This document shows, in pieces, positions 26,202 to 34,173 of a DNA stretch of 45,166 nucleotides; within the stretch, counting starts at the first letter, position 1, and each line of letters opens with the position of its first letter. Source of the stretch: Nitrososphaera_A sp036522495 (GTDB lineage: Archaea; Thermoproteota; Nitrososphaeria; Nitrososphaerales; Nitrososphaeraceae). Location: positions 1 through 45,166 of the forward strand of contig DATDFS010000064.1 in NCBI GenBank assembly GCA_036522495.1, read 5' to 3'. Position numbers and translations under genes: made by a program. The notes under the pieces are model-generated. The model saw only the letters and a program-made list of their open reading frames with translations, did no database searches and had not been told where the DNA came from.

Positions 26202-27176
26202 CTACACTTCCGACACAATGTCTACGTGATCAATTTTCCCATCAGAGTTCATATCAAATCCTTGTACTACTATAGCCCATTTCTCTTGATTCTGATAATT
26301 TTCTAAAATTTCCTGGCTATAGTTTGTCAAAGCAATAACTGCGGATTTAGTTCCGATAGATCTCACTCCAGCAATTACAATCACAGTTCCATTGTTACTA
26401 TAAGGGTTTTTTATTTTTGCTATCAAACCATGATTATTTGAGTTGTAGAGTTTACCTGATTTGCCTACCAGACCTGACCAGAAATTTGCTTCATTGAATT
26501 TTATTGGCAAGTATTTGTTAAATTCAGCCGTCACTATGTTTGTGCCCGGGCCGCCGATAGAAATCAGATTACCACCCTCCAGCACCTTTTCTGCTTTTGC
26601 ATCAGCATCTAGCTTGACTGTGAACTCGGACGGAATGTCGCCGAATGTCCCCAAGAAAAATGCCAAATGAACCGCATAGTGTCCATCTCGCGCTGATGAT
26701 TTGTACGGTCCATGTGGGTCTGGTGCACCCACTATTATAAGACCCTGGAACGAACCATTCACAATATAATCGCCAAAAAATTCATGAGCTTGATGATGTT
26801 TCCTTTGAACCCCTGCCTGAAAATCTAATTGTTTTTCTCCCCAATTCATTTCAATACCAAATGATGGGCTTGAGGGCCTGTAAAGTCTAGCGGTGCCGCC
26901 CTTTACAAGATTAGTTGCGACCTCTTCTATCACTCCACTTGCCGATAGCTTGCGAATATAGTAATACACACTCTGCTCATAAATCTTAAGATCTTTTGCA
27001 ATCTGTGCAGGATACATGGACTTCTGTGATAGCAACTCCATTATTCTCCAAGCTAAAGGGTTAGAGAGAACCCGCATCTGCTTCACGTTATCAAAGACAA
27101 CCATTTTTTTACCAAAAAGTTTGCCATTTTCGTCATATACAAGAGTCTTTTGTTGCAAATACGATTTCTGAGACAC
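26202..27176 (-). CDS. Winged-helix protein with C-terminal S-layer-like domain
   Basis: The 324-residue protein has an N-terminal ArsR/winged-helix domain at about residues 30-95 (MRVLSNPLAWRIMELLSQK, then PAQIAKDLKIYEQSVYYYIRKL), then a C-terminal domain of about 200 residues without transmembrane helix. That domain contains GGNLISIGGPGTNIVT, similar to the repeated NLIxxGGPxxN pattern of archaeal S-layer-related domains, and ends with a calcium-type loop, DMNSDGKIDHVD (DxNxDGxID). So it may be a transcription factor with a sensor domain related to surface proteins, an inference. The start is GTG. It is transcribed towards rps4 and nearly abuts it. Confidence 0.65.
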   Translation of the reverse strand: MSQKSYLQQKTLVYDENGKLFGKKMVVFDNVKQMRVLSNPLAWRIMELLSQKSMYPAQIAKDLKIYEQSVYYYIRKLSASGVIEEVATNLVKGGTARLYRPSSPSFGIEMNWGEKQLDFQAGVQRKHHQAHEFFGDYIVNGSFQGLIIVGAPDPHGPYKSSARDGHYAVHLAFFLGTFGDIPSEFTVKLDADAKAEKVLEGGNLISIGGPGTNIVTAEFNKYLPIKFNEANFWSGLVGKSGKLYNSNNHGLIAKIKNPYSNNGTVIVIAGVRSIGTKSAVIALTNYSQEILENYQNQEKWAIVVQGFDMNSDGKIDHVDIVSEV

Positions 27177-27327
27177 AGAGTTATATATTGTTATTTACCG
27201 GTAACGAAATTTTTTGTGTCCTATCCGTAATCCACGTTTGTATGACCTCCTGAAGACCCAAATAAGCGTATAGCGGTACGTCGGTATTTTGATAAAGGTT
27301 TTAAGATCTATAATTCTTTTGTTAGTA

Positions 27328-29097
27328 GTGTGTTCTATTATAGGATATAAAGGAAACGTACTCGCAGCTCCTGTATTAATTGACAGCCTCAAAAGGATGG
27401 AGTATAGGGGATATGATAGCGTGGGGATTGCCACGATTACGGATGGCAAAATTCTTGTCCGAAAGGGAGTGGGCAAAGTAGCAGAAGTAAACAGATCACT
27501 TGATTTAGGAAGAATGCCAGGACAGATGGGAATAGGGCATACTAGATGGGCAACACATGGGGGAGTAACCGATAGTAACGCACATCCTCATTCAGCTTGC
27601 ACAAATGATATTGCAGTTGTGCATAATGGAATTATCGAAAACTATAGTGAATTAAAAGAGGAACTGATGCTTCAGGGGCACATATTTAAGAGCCAGACGG
27701 ATAGCGAAGTTATAGCACACTTGCTTGAGGCGCACTATTCAAAAGAAGGAAGTATAAAACAAGCAATGATTGAAACATGTAAGAGGTTAAAAGGAGCTTA
27801 CGCCTTCGTTGCAGTCTTTGAAGAAGGTACCATTAGCGGTGCGAGATTTGACGAGCCCCTTATAATCGGGACAGTGGATAATGGATATTTCATATCAAGT
27901 GATATTCTCGGCTTCCTGAAGTATACAGACAAATCTATTTTTCTCGATAATAAAGATATTGCAATTATTGATGGGGAAAAATTGGAACTATTCGATTTTG
28001 AGGGTTTTTCAATCAAACGACCTATTACCCAGGTAGCTTGGGAACTAGCAGCTGTGGAGAAGGGTGCCTACGCACATCATACTTTGAAAGAAATTCATCA
28101 ACAAGTCCAGACTATAATTGAGGGAATGAGTGATGATAAGGAAAAAATGGAGGCATTCTGCAGTTTTCTCACAAATGCTAAATCAATATACATTACAGGA
28201 AGCGGAACCAGCTATCACTCCGCCCTAATTCTAAAACACATTTTTGGCAAGTTTGCTAAAATCAGATCGGAGGCTATAATGTCAAGTGAGTTTCAATATA
28301 TGGCACAAGATCCTATTGATGAAACTTCAGTGTTGATCGCGATTTCCCAGAGTGGAGAGACAGCTGATGTTTTGCAATCTGTCAAGGCAGCCAAACAGAT
28401 GAGGGCAAAGATACTTTCAATTGTAAATGTTCCGACTTCATCATTGGCACGAATTAGTAACAGCTTTCTTAATGTAAATTGTGGGCCTGAAATCGGAGTT
28501 GCAGCCACAAAAAGTTTTACTGGACAGCTTTCAGCTCTTTATAATGTTACTGATACGTTATGTCATGGTTGTATTGGGATTGCAGCAAACAAGAATGAAC
28601 TGATTGCAGCGGTGAATCTTATCCTTTCTACAGAGAACAATATTGCCAAGATAGTCAATACAATGTATGATGTGAAGGATATCTATATTCTGGGAAGATC
28701 GTTGCATTACCCCATTGCCCTGGAAGGCGCCTTGAAAATAAAAGAGCTGGCATATATTCACGCGGAGGGTATTGCAGCGGGTGAATTGAAACATGGGCCA
28801 CTAGCACTAATAGACAAGAACACCATAGTGATAGTAATTAATCCATCTGATTCAACGTTCGATGATACAATCTCAAATGCACACGAAATCAAGGCTAGAG
28901 GTGCCTTTGTGATCGGGATTTCAGACAAAGAGAACGATCTCTATGATCACTTTATAAAAATACCCAAGGTCAAGGAGGCCCTATTCCCATTAATCGAGGT
29001 AATTCCATTGCAGATTCTAGCGTACTATTTAGCTCTTAAGAAGAATGTAGATCCGGATTACCCGCGCAATTTAGCAAAATCAGTCACGGTAAAGTAG
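27328..29097 (+). CDS. glmS: Glutamine-fructose-6-phosphate aminotransferase
   Basis: First step of UDP-N-acetylglucosamine synthesis: fructose-6-phosphate plus glutamine gives glucosamine-6-phosphate. The start must be the GTG at 27328, because the second codon is then Cys (MCSIIGYKGN), the N-terminal nucleophile exposed after Met removal. The upstream open frame from 27289 would bury it. The glutaminase domain has RMEYRGYDS and GHTRWATHGG; the two sugar-isomerase domains have ITGSGTSYHSAL, ISQSGETADVL and YILGRSLHYPIALEGALKIKEL. The end DPDYPRNLAKSVTVK is the canonical GlmS C-terminus. Length 589 residues is normal. Confidence 0.97.
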   Translation: MCSIIGYKGNVLAAPVLIDSLKRMEYRGYDSVGIATITDGKILVRKGVGKVAEVNRSLDLGRMPGQMGIGHTRWATHGGVTDSNAHPHSACTNDIAVVHNGIIENYSELKEELMLQGHIFKSQTDSEVIAHLLEAHYSKEGSIKQAMIETCKRLKGAYAFVAVFEEGTISGARFDEPLIIGTVDNGYFISSDILGFLKYTDKSIFLDNKDIAIIDGEKLELFDFEGFSIKRPITQVAWELAAVEKGAYAHHTLKEIHQQVQTIIEGMSDDKEKMEAFCSFLTNAKSIYITGSGTSYHSALILKHIFGKFAKIRSEAIMSSEFQYMAQDPIDETSVLIAISQSGETADVLQSVKAAKQMRAKILSIVNVPTSSLARISNSFLNVNCGPEIGVAATKSFTGQLSALYNVTDTLCHGCIGIAANKNELIAAVNLILSTENNIAKIVNTMYDVKDIYILGRSLHYPIALEGALKIKELAYIHAEGIAAGELKHGPLALIDKNTIVIVINPSDSTFDDTISNAHEIKARGAFVIGISDKENDLYDHFIKIPKVKEALFPLIEVIPLQILAYYLALKKNVDPDYPRNLAKSVTVK

Positions 29098-29239
29098 AGA
29101 ATACATGTTAAAATATATCTATAACGATTACGTGGATTGATGGACTCGCCGTAAAAAATTCATAAATTTGTCATGGCTTTTTTATTGTTGGTTTCACAGA
29201 CCATGATAAATAGAAGCTGTTTAATTCGTTCAATTCGTT

Positions 29240-29260
29240 GCGGGATAGCCAAGTTCTGGT
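29240..29260 (+). tRNA. tRNA-Leu-like 5' fragment (partial)
   Basis: A 21-base stretch, GCGGGATAGCCAAGTTCTGGT, closely resembles the acceptor strand, D-stem and D-loop start of an archaeal class II tRNA such as tRNA-Leu. No anticodon arm, variable arm, T-arm or matching 3' acceptor strand follows; the next bases are AT-rich and the glycosyltransferase gene ends at 29299. It is therefore a fragment at most, possibly left by a deletion or an integration event. The tRNA identity is judged by eye only. Confidence 0.3.
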
Positions 29261-29298
29261 TTCTTAATTATTATGACAAATTACGGCTATAGGTATAC

Positions 29299-30375
29299 CT
29301 ACGTCATTTGACGTATAATCTTGTCAAATTCGTCTACGGTATTATCCCAATTGAACTGCTTTGAAAAAGCAAGTGCATTATTACTATATTTAGTAAGGAG
29401 ACCCTGATTTCTTAACAACCAAACTGCAGAGGTTGCAAGCTCATGTGGCGAGTTATCTTTGACTAATATCCCAGTTTCTCCATGTCTGATAGAATCTCTT
29501 AAACCCGGGACATTATACGCTACAGCAGGCGTTCCCATTGCGTTGGATTCGGTAACGACCAAACCCCAACCTTCACGGACCGCGGGTATCAATATTATAT
29601 GTGCTTTCCCTAGCATTTCGAATTTTAGTTCATTTTTTATATAACCATAAAAAAAGACATCCTTAATATTTAATTTTTTAAGTTCTCGATACAAATATCC
29701 ATTGCCTATGATCCACATTTTTGCGTCAGGTATCTCCTTTTTAATTAAGGAAAACGCTTGTATTGCATGATGCGGCAATTTAGCTTTTTTTAATCTACCT
29801 ATGAAAACACACGTTGGTTTTGTTTCTTTTGATGGTACCTTGCTAAGTGGAATAACGCTTAACCCTTCTGGTACTGTCAAAATTTTTTTGAAACCAAGTG
29901 CTTTCAAATCCTCTTTGGATGAATTAGATACTGTGATTGTTGGAACCTCTTGGTAATATGATAACCATTTTCTCTCAAGGTAGTAATAGCCGATATAACT
30001 TAACGGGAAGAATGTTTCATAGAACCAAAATTCTCGAGCCAACTGATGAAATATTGCCAGGATCGGATGTTTCTTGACGTATTTAGGCGTTAGAAACGGT
30101 CTTGTATTTATCTCATCAATAATGAAATCATAACTGTCTTTGTTTTTGTTGTAATATGTTTTTGCTTTATTATATACAGTATTGTTACCACCTGCCCTTA
30201 TTATGTTAACTCCATCAATGTTTTCGTTCTGTACGCCAGTTGGTATTTTTGATGTAAAAAGGGTCATCTTGTATCCTTTGTTGGCTAATCGACGCATTAT
30301 TTCATGCGTAAACACTTCAGCTCCTCCAGCATCAGGATTCTTGATGTCCCGCCAGTTAAACCACAAAATACGCAA
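29299..30375 (-). CDS. Glycosyltransferase, GT4 family
   Basis: GT-B fold nucleotide-sugar glycosyltransferase of 358 residues. The N-terminal half begins MRILWFNWRDIKNPDAGGAE, with the typical glycine-rich GGAE acceptor loop. The C-terminal half has VPEGL, FIGRLKKAKLPHHAIQAF, the EGWGLVVTE (EX7E) donor motif, and NVPGLRDSIRHGETGILV. It has no membrane helix or signal. The acceptor and sugar are unknown; candidates include lipid-linked glycan or cell-surface sugars. It is next to glmS but on the opposite strand, convergent across about 200 bp. Confidence 0.9.
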   Translation of the reverse strand: MRILWFNWRDIKNPDAGGAEVFTHEIMRRLANKGYKMTLFTSKIPTGVQNENIDGVNIIRAGGNNTVYNKAKTYYNKNKDSYDFIIDEINTRPFLTPKYVKKHPILAIFHQLAREFWFYETFFPLSYIGYYYLERKWLSYYQEVPTITVSNSSKEDLKALGFKKILTVPEGLSVIPLSKVPSKETKPTCVFIGRLKKAKLPHHAIQAFSLIKKEIPDAKMWIIGNGYLYRELKKLNIKDVFFYGYIKNELKFEMLGKAHIILIPAVREGWGLVVTESNAMGTPAVAYNVPGLRDSIRHGETGILVKDNSPHELATSAVWLLRNQGLLTKYSNNALAFSKQFNWDNTVDEFDKIIRQMT

Positions 30376-30529
30376 GAATCAGATGATCGTACCTAATTTC
30401 CTTGTGTGTTATATAAGACTTTAAAGAAATACATTGGCTTGTCAGTTTTTATAACTGATGGGATGCAATTATTAATGCCTGAACAAATCCAGACTACGTT
30501 AAAAGTGCAATAATAATAAAATCCGATTC

Positions 30530-30646
30530 TCAAAGAGATGTGGCTCTCCTTTTAAGACCGCATTCACAGGTTTCCAGGCAGCCTTCTGGTTTGCCCTTAC
30601 CGTCGCATGAATGGACTATTGCCCAGTTCCGCAGGAGAGGAGCCAT
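30530..30646 (-). CDS. Candidate 38-residue cysteine-rich protein
   Basis: The frame starts ATG at 30646 (or the adjoining GTG) and ends at 30530. The product starts MAPLLRNWAIVHSCDGK, has four Cys (residues 14, 23, 27, 29) and ends with CECGLKRRATSL. The Cys spacing C-x8-C-x3-C-x-C plus His12 could bind zinc or iron-sulfur. The segment has about 51% G+C against roughly 38-40% around it, and a GGGGAA run precedes the start. The frame is short, so it may be chance; the DNA ends also carry an inverted repeat (GGCTC-CTCTCC and GGAGAG-CC), so a structured RNA is the alternative reading. No homologue is known to me. Confidence 0.35.
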   Translation of the reverse strand: MAPLLRNWAIVHSCDGKGKPEGCLETCECGLKRRATSL

Positions 30647-30875
30647 CACTTATTTCCCCTGATACACACGGCAACTCATCATTTCTATTGACATAGTAGG
30701 CCTTTACCCATTGCGAAGATTCTGAATGATGATAGATCGTTCTTTTTCTCTTCTGGCTAGTCGGATGGTTATTTAATGTATCTCAAGATTTGAGATTATG
30801 CCCTAAATTTTTTGACTGAATATTGGATAAAATTAATTGGCTTGAACTCTTGGAGTTCTTAGATTAATAAAGAAA

Positions 30876-30947
30876 ATGATGGAATTAAAGAAAGGTCAAA
30901 TACCTTGGAACGAAGGGAAGACTAAGAAGAGAATTTGGTATCCTTAG
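30876..30947 (+). pseudogene. Possible NUMOD3-like homing-endonuclease remnant
   Basis: A 23-codon frame whose product contains KKGQIPWNEGKTKK, which resembles the NUMOD3-type DNA-binding motif (KG..PWNKGKTK) found in GIY-YIG and HNH homing endonucleases. No endonuclease domain surrounds it, so it looks like a remnant of a degraded selfish gene. The motif match is by eye and short. Confidence 0.25.
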
Positions 30948-31000
30948 TTTTCCTTAGTTTATACCAGCATATGCGGATAATAACTTAACTTTAAATAGCC

Positions 31001-31007
31001 TTTATAC
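31001..31007 (+). promoter_or_regulatory. TATA-like box of the GGR-family gene
   Basis: TTTATAC lies about 25 bp before the ATG at 31029, consistent with a leaderless transcript. No Shine-Dalgarno-like purine run sits directly before the ATG. Confidence 0.5.
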
Positions 31008-31028
31008 AATTCACGCGTCATCAGTTCA

Positions 31029-32498
31029 ATGACGCTTCCAGATAAAAGAGATTATGATATTATCGTAGCAGGTGGAGGACTCGCAGGAATGATTGTAGCT
31101 TCATCTGCGGCATACTATTCAGAACAAACGCTGCGTATTCTGGTTGTCGATAGAAATCCATTACGCATAGTAGGCAAAAAAACTATTACAGGCTGGGTAT
31201 GTGGTGATGCTGTTGGGAAAAATACCGTTGATTATATGTCGGACCGGATCGGCACTAAATGGGGATATCCGGAAATTGAGCATCCTGTAAAAGGTGTAAT
31301 GGCATATTCACCTGATCATGAAACTGCCGTGCCTTTCGATGGAGATGGGTACATTCTCAACAGAAAGATATTGCCTCAAAAACAAATGAAGGATGCATTG
31401 AAAGTCGGGGTCGAACTGAAGGACATGGTCGCTTTACGCTCATTAATTGTAGAGACTGGTAATAATGGTACAATCATTGGGGTCGAAGGGGATGATCTTG
31501 CTAACAAGTGTCCATTCAAAAAGACTGCAAAGATAGTTGTAGATTGTACCGGTGTTACATCCGTTCTGAGGACTAACTTCCCAATAAAGTCGTTTATTCA
31601 AAGGAGAATCCATAGAGATGATCTGGAGGGTACAGGTAGATACATTTACAACTTTGACATTGCAAAGGAAGACAAAACATATTTCGATCCAAACTACTGC
31701 ATTATACACTTAGATCAAAAACTGGCCCCAGGGGGGTATGGTTGGGTTTTTCCAAAAGGAGAGAACAAGGTCAACATTGGTCTTGGCATACAGCAAAAAG
31801 CCTTTGATACAATGAACAAGGAGACAGGCGTTCATAAGAATTTGAAAACGCTTATAGATGAATATGTCCAGCTCAACGCCGTTATTTCGAATCCAAAAAT
31901 TTCTGATGGGGAATTTGATGAAGGCAATGGTTGGGGTACCTGGCAAGTGTCGGTCAGAAGACAGAATGATTGCATGGTTGCAAACGGGTACATGCTTGTC
32001 GGAGATTCCGCATGGATGCCAAAACCACTTGACGCTGGTGGGATTGGCCCAGCAATTATTGCAGCTACTATCGCTGGAAAAACTGCTGTAGAGGCGATTG
32101 AGTCAAATGATACATCAGAGAAAGGTTTGTGGAAGTATAATAAGGAATTTATCAATGATTATGGGTATAAGACGGCAGGCCTTGAAGTGTTTCGCAGGAT
32201 GTTGCAGGGATTGACAAACGAACAAATTAACTATGGTATGAAGCATTTTTTGTCAAAAATGGACGTTGATAAAATTAGCAAAGGGGAGCATCCTGAATTT
32301 GGCACTGTGGAAAAAATAGGCATGTTCATAAGAGGAGCGCTTAACAAAAGCTTGGCGGAAAATCTGGCATATACTTCTAAATTAAATGAAAAACTAGTAG
32401 AGCACTACTTTAATTATCCATATAGCCCCGAGGTATTTCCACAGTGGCAGCAGATTCTGAATAACTATTTGGGTGGAGCGTTTTCAAAATTTAAATGA
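31029..32498 (+). CDS. Geranylgeranyl reductase family flavoprotein
   Basis: FAD-dependent reductase of the geranylgeranyl reductase family, 489 residues. The dinucleotide-binding loop is VAGGGLAGMIVASSAA at residues 13-28, and the segments VVDRNP, CTGVTSVLRT and the later DAGGIGPAI follow. In archaea such enzymes reduce the isoprenoid chains of membrane ether lipids; GGR family members also act on other isoprenoids, so the exact substrate is inferred. The C-terminal 80 residues are a longer helical extension. The gene is alone on its strand; the TATA box is 25 bp upstream. Confidence 0.88.
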   Translation: MTLPDKRDYDIIVAGGGLAGMIVASSAAYYSEQTLRILVVDRNPLRIVGKKTITGWVCGDAVGKNTVDYMSDRIGTKWGYPEIEHPVKGVMAYSPDHETAVPFDGDGYILNRKILPQKQMKDALKVGVELKDMVALRSLIVETGNNGTIIGVEGDDLANKCPFKKTAKIVVDCTGVTSVLRTNFPIKSFIQRRIHRDDLEGTGRYIYNFDIAKEDKTYFDPNYCIIHLDQKLAPGGYGWVFPKGENKVNIGLGIQQKAFDTMNKETGVHKNLKTLIDEYVQLNAVISNPKISDGEFDEGNGWGTWQVSVRRQNDCMVANGYMLVGDSAWMPKPLDAGGIGPAIIAATIAGKTAVEAIESNDTSEKGLWKYNKEFINDYGYKTAGLEVFRRMLQGLTNEQINYGMKHFLSKMDVDKISKGEHPEFGTVEKIGMFIRGALNKSLAENLAYTSKLNEKLVEHYFNYPYSPEVFPQWQQILNNYLGGAFSKFK

Positions 32499-32505
32499 TT
32501 AGATA

Positions 32506-32610
32506 ATGTTATTCCTGATTCGTGAGGGAGTTTACATCCTTTCTACTGCATTTTTATATGTTGTAGTTGCGGTTGCAAGGGGAACAATCTTGTGCTTGTA
32601 CACATGGTGA
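32506..32610 (+). CDS. Candidate 34-residue membrane peptide
   Basis: The ATG at 32506 lies eight bases after the GGR stop. It opens a frame of 34 codons encoding a hydrophobic peptide with one predicted membrane span (residues about 10-27, STAFLYVVVAVARG). No homologue is known. It could be a short co-transcribed membrane peptide or a chance frame. Confidence 0.25.
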   Translation: MLFLIREGVYILSTAFLYVVVAVARGTILCLYTW

Positions 32611-32739
32611 ATGCAGGTTAATAAAGAGAACTATGAATTAATATAATCATAGAGAAATTAAGCTAACCAAGCCAGCTTTATTATTTTATTTTACAATCTA
32701 TATACTTGAAATAAAATATTGCATTCGTTGAAGGAATGG

Positions 32740-33390
32740 TCAGCGAGTGGGCTCTTGAAGTTTCTTTTCCAGATTATCAATCGCCTTTACAATTACTTCG
32801 CGTCTGGTTTCTTCAGTAACCACTGCTCGAACATCCTCTATCAGCATCTTTGCAACATCCAATTTTCTTCGCATCCCTGACACGAGATGGTCGTAAACAG
32901 CGAAGGGATATACAGCACCATAAATATCTTGCATTAGCAAGAATAATCTCGCAGCATCTTGTGCTTTTCCCACCCTCATCTTGTCGTATACCATTCTCTT
33001 TACCTCTCCTATGCAATCCAGTAATCCTGTTATATATGATGATCCCGAGACATTGAGTTCTTTCATGCTAGGTATTGGTGAGTCTTGTAGGACGCACTTT
33101 AGTCCATAAGCCTCAACCAGCTCCTGTTCAGCAGTTGCAATATACTTGTATAAATCGGTTTTAGAATATTGCCTGAATTCCTCAAGCATAGTCTTCGCTT
33201 GGTGGATATTTATTTGTGCTTGGTCTATTTCACTGCGGTGCAATGCTATAATCGATTTGCTACAAAGTGCAATAACATCGCGGGTTCCTTTAATTAATTT
33301 TTCCCGTCTTTCTTCAACATTTCTCAGATCATGATTAATCTCATCTAATGAGCTTCGAACATTGTCAAGCAACGTAGAAGCTTTTATCAT
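32740..33390 (-). CDS. Translin family protein
   Basis: The 216-residue, all-helical protein belongs to the translin/TRAX family, which in eukaryotes forms ring-shaped octamers binding single-stranded RNA or DNA, some members with endoribonuclease activity. The family pattern of long helices is present, with a central GLLDCIGEVKRMVYDKMRVG and FLLMQDIYGAVYPF. Whether the archaeal form has nuclease residues cannot be judged here. A TATA-like CGTATAATA at about 33413-33421 gives a leaderless start (33390). It is divergent from hjc by about 160 bp. Confidence 0.88.
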   Translation of the reverse strand: MIKASTLLDNVRSSLDEINHDLRNVEERREKLIKGTRDVIALCSKSIIALHRSEIDQAQINIHQAKTMLEEFRQYSKTDLYKYIATAEQELVEAYGLKCVLQDSPIPSMKELNVSGSSYITGLLDCIGEVKRMVYDKMRVGKAQDAARLFLLMQDIYGAVYPFAVYDHLVSGMRRKLDVAKMLIEDVRAVVTEETRREVIVKAIDNLEKKLQEPTR

Positions 33391-33537
33391 ATTTCAATAA
33401 AGACTTTGCTATTATACGATAGGCAATATCGACCAAGATTGCACGCACCATTCCCATATAGATCAAGTTATTATATGCTCCTCTTACAATCAACATTCGG
33501 GAGTGTTGCTCGAGAGGAATTTGGAAAAATGTCTGTA

Positions 33538-33544
33538 GGGAGGG
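33538..33544 (+). promoter_or_regulatory. Strong ribosome binding site of hjc
   Basis: GGGAGGG at 33538-33544 ends eight bases before the TTG at 33553. It is an unusually complete Shine-Dalgarno sequence for this window and supports the TTG start. A TATA-like TTATATG lies about 80 bp upstream, so this gene has a long leader rather than a leaderless transcript. Confidence 0.6.
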
Positions 33545-33552
33545 TTATTTAA

Positions 33553-34128
33553 TTGGGTAATATTCGTAGAAGTAGAGGTTATAGCTTTGAACACACATTA
33601 GTACAGAGGTTGAATAATGGAGAGTGGAATGCCCGACGCTTAGGCGGTTCCAGCACCGGATTACCTGACATCATTGCTGTTAACAACATCGATGCCATTC
33701 TGTTATCTATAGAAGCAAAGTCAGGAACGGGTGACATCCTATATGTTCCTCAAGATCAGATAAGAAGAAGTATACTTATACGAAATATGTTTAGCTTTTA
33801 CACGACGAGACATTTTATATTGGCCTTCAAGTTTATGAGAAAAAAGCGGTTCCAAAGAAATGGAGGAATTACTTACGAACACCGTAAATTAATTGAGTAT
33901 TATAAAGTCGCAGATATGTTTGATGCTATGAATGATATCCCGTGTGTGAAGTGCACTTATGAAGGGAAAACTTTTGCTATTCATGGAAAAAAATCTGTAA
34001 AGCTTAATCTGCCTGATTATAAAATGCCGTTTCAAAGATCAGCATCAACTTTGCAAGCAGAACCTTCTCATTCTTCTCCTTCCTCGTCGTCAAAAAAAAA
34101 ATCTATTCACTTCCAAAGGCATATTTAG
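33553..34128 (+). CDS. hjc: Holliday junction resolvase Hjc
   Basis: Archaeal structure-specific endonuclease that cuts four-way DNA junctions. The fold is recognised by GYSFEHTLVQRLNN, then RRLGGSSTGLPDIIAV (the catalytic Asp in LPDI), LLSIEAKSGTGD (the catalytic Glu and Lys, EAK), and the basic VPQDQIRRS. At 191 residues it is longer than many Hjc (about 120-140); the C-terminal 70 residues, ending in a Ser-rich and Lys-rich tail, are an extra region. The TTG start is supported by a strong ribosome binding site. Confidence 0.9.
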   Translation: MGNIRRSRGYSFEHTLVQRLNNGEWNARRLGGSSTGLPDIIAVNNIDAILLSIEAKSGTGDILYVPQDQIRRSILIRNMFSFYTTRHFILAFKFMRKKRFQRNGGITYEHRKLIEYYKVADMFDAMNDIPCVKCTYEGKTFAIHGKKSVKLNLPDYKMPFQRSASTLQAEPSHSSPSSSSKKKSIHFQRHI

Positions 34129-34173
34129 TAGCAAATTTTCTCATATTGATACTAGTGTTTGAAGGATAAACAT

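Larger units (their letters stand above)
30376..31028. other. 653-bp intergenic region with small ORFs
   Basis: This region separates the divergent glycosyltransferase and GGR genes. It holds a 38-residue cysteine-rich minus-strand ORF at 30530-30646 and a 23-residue plus-strand ORF at 30876-30947 resembling a homing-endonuclease-associated motif, both listed separately. The ten-base unit TCCTTAGTTT occurs twice in tandem at 30941-30960. The segment 30540-30660 is clearly richer in G+C than its surroundings. No transfer RNA or longer gene was found. Confidence 0.5.

Noticed and set aside
30530..30660. Possible RNase P or SRP RNA in the GC-rich island
   Set aside because: None of the conserved core segments of either RNA could be found on either strand; the coding reading explains the composition at least as well.
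30700..30760. CTGA-N-TGATGA arrangement like the D'/C' boxes of a C/D guide RNA
   Set aside because: No matching C box upstream or D box downstream at the right distance.
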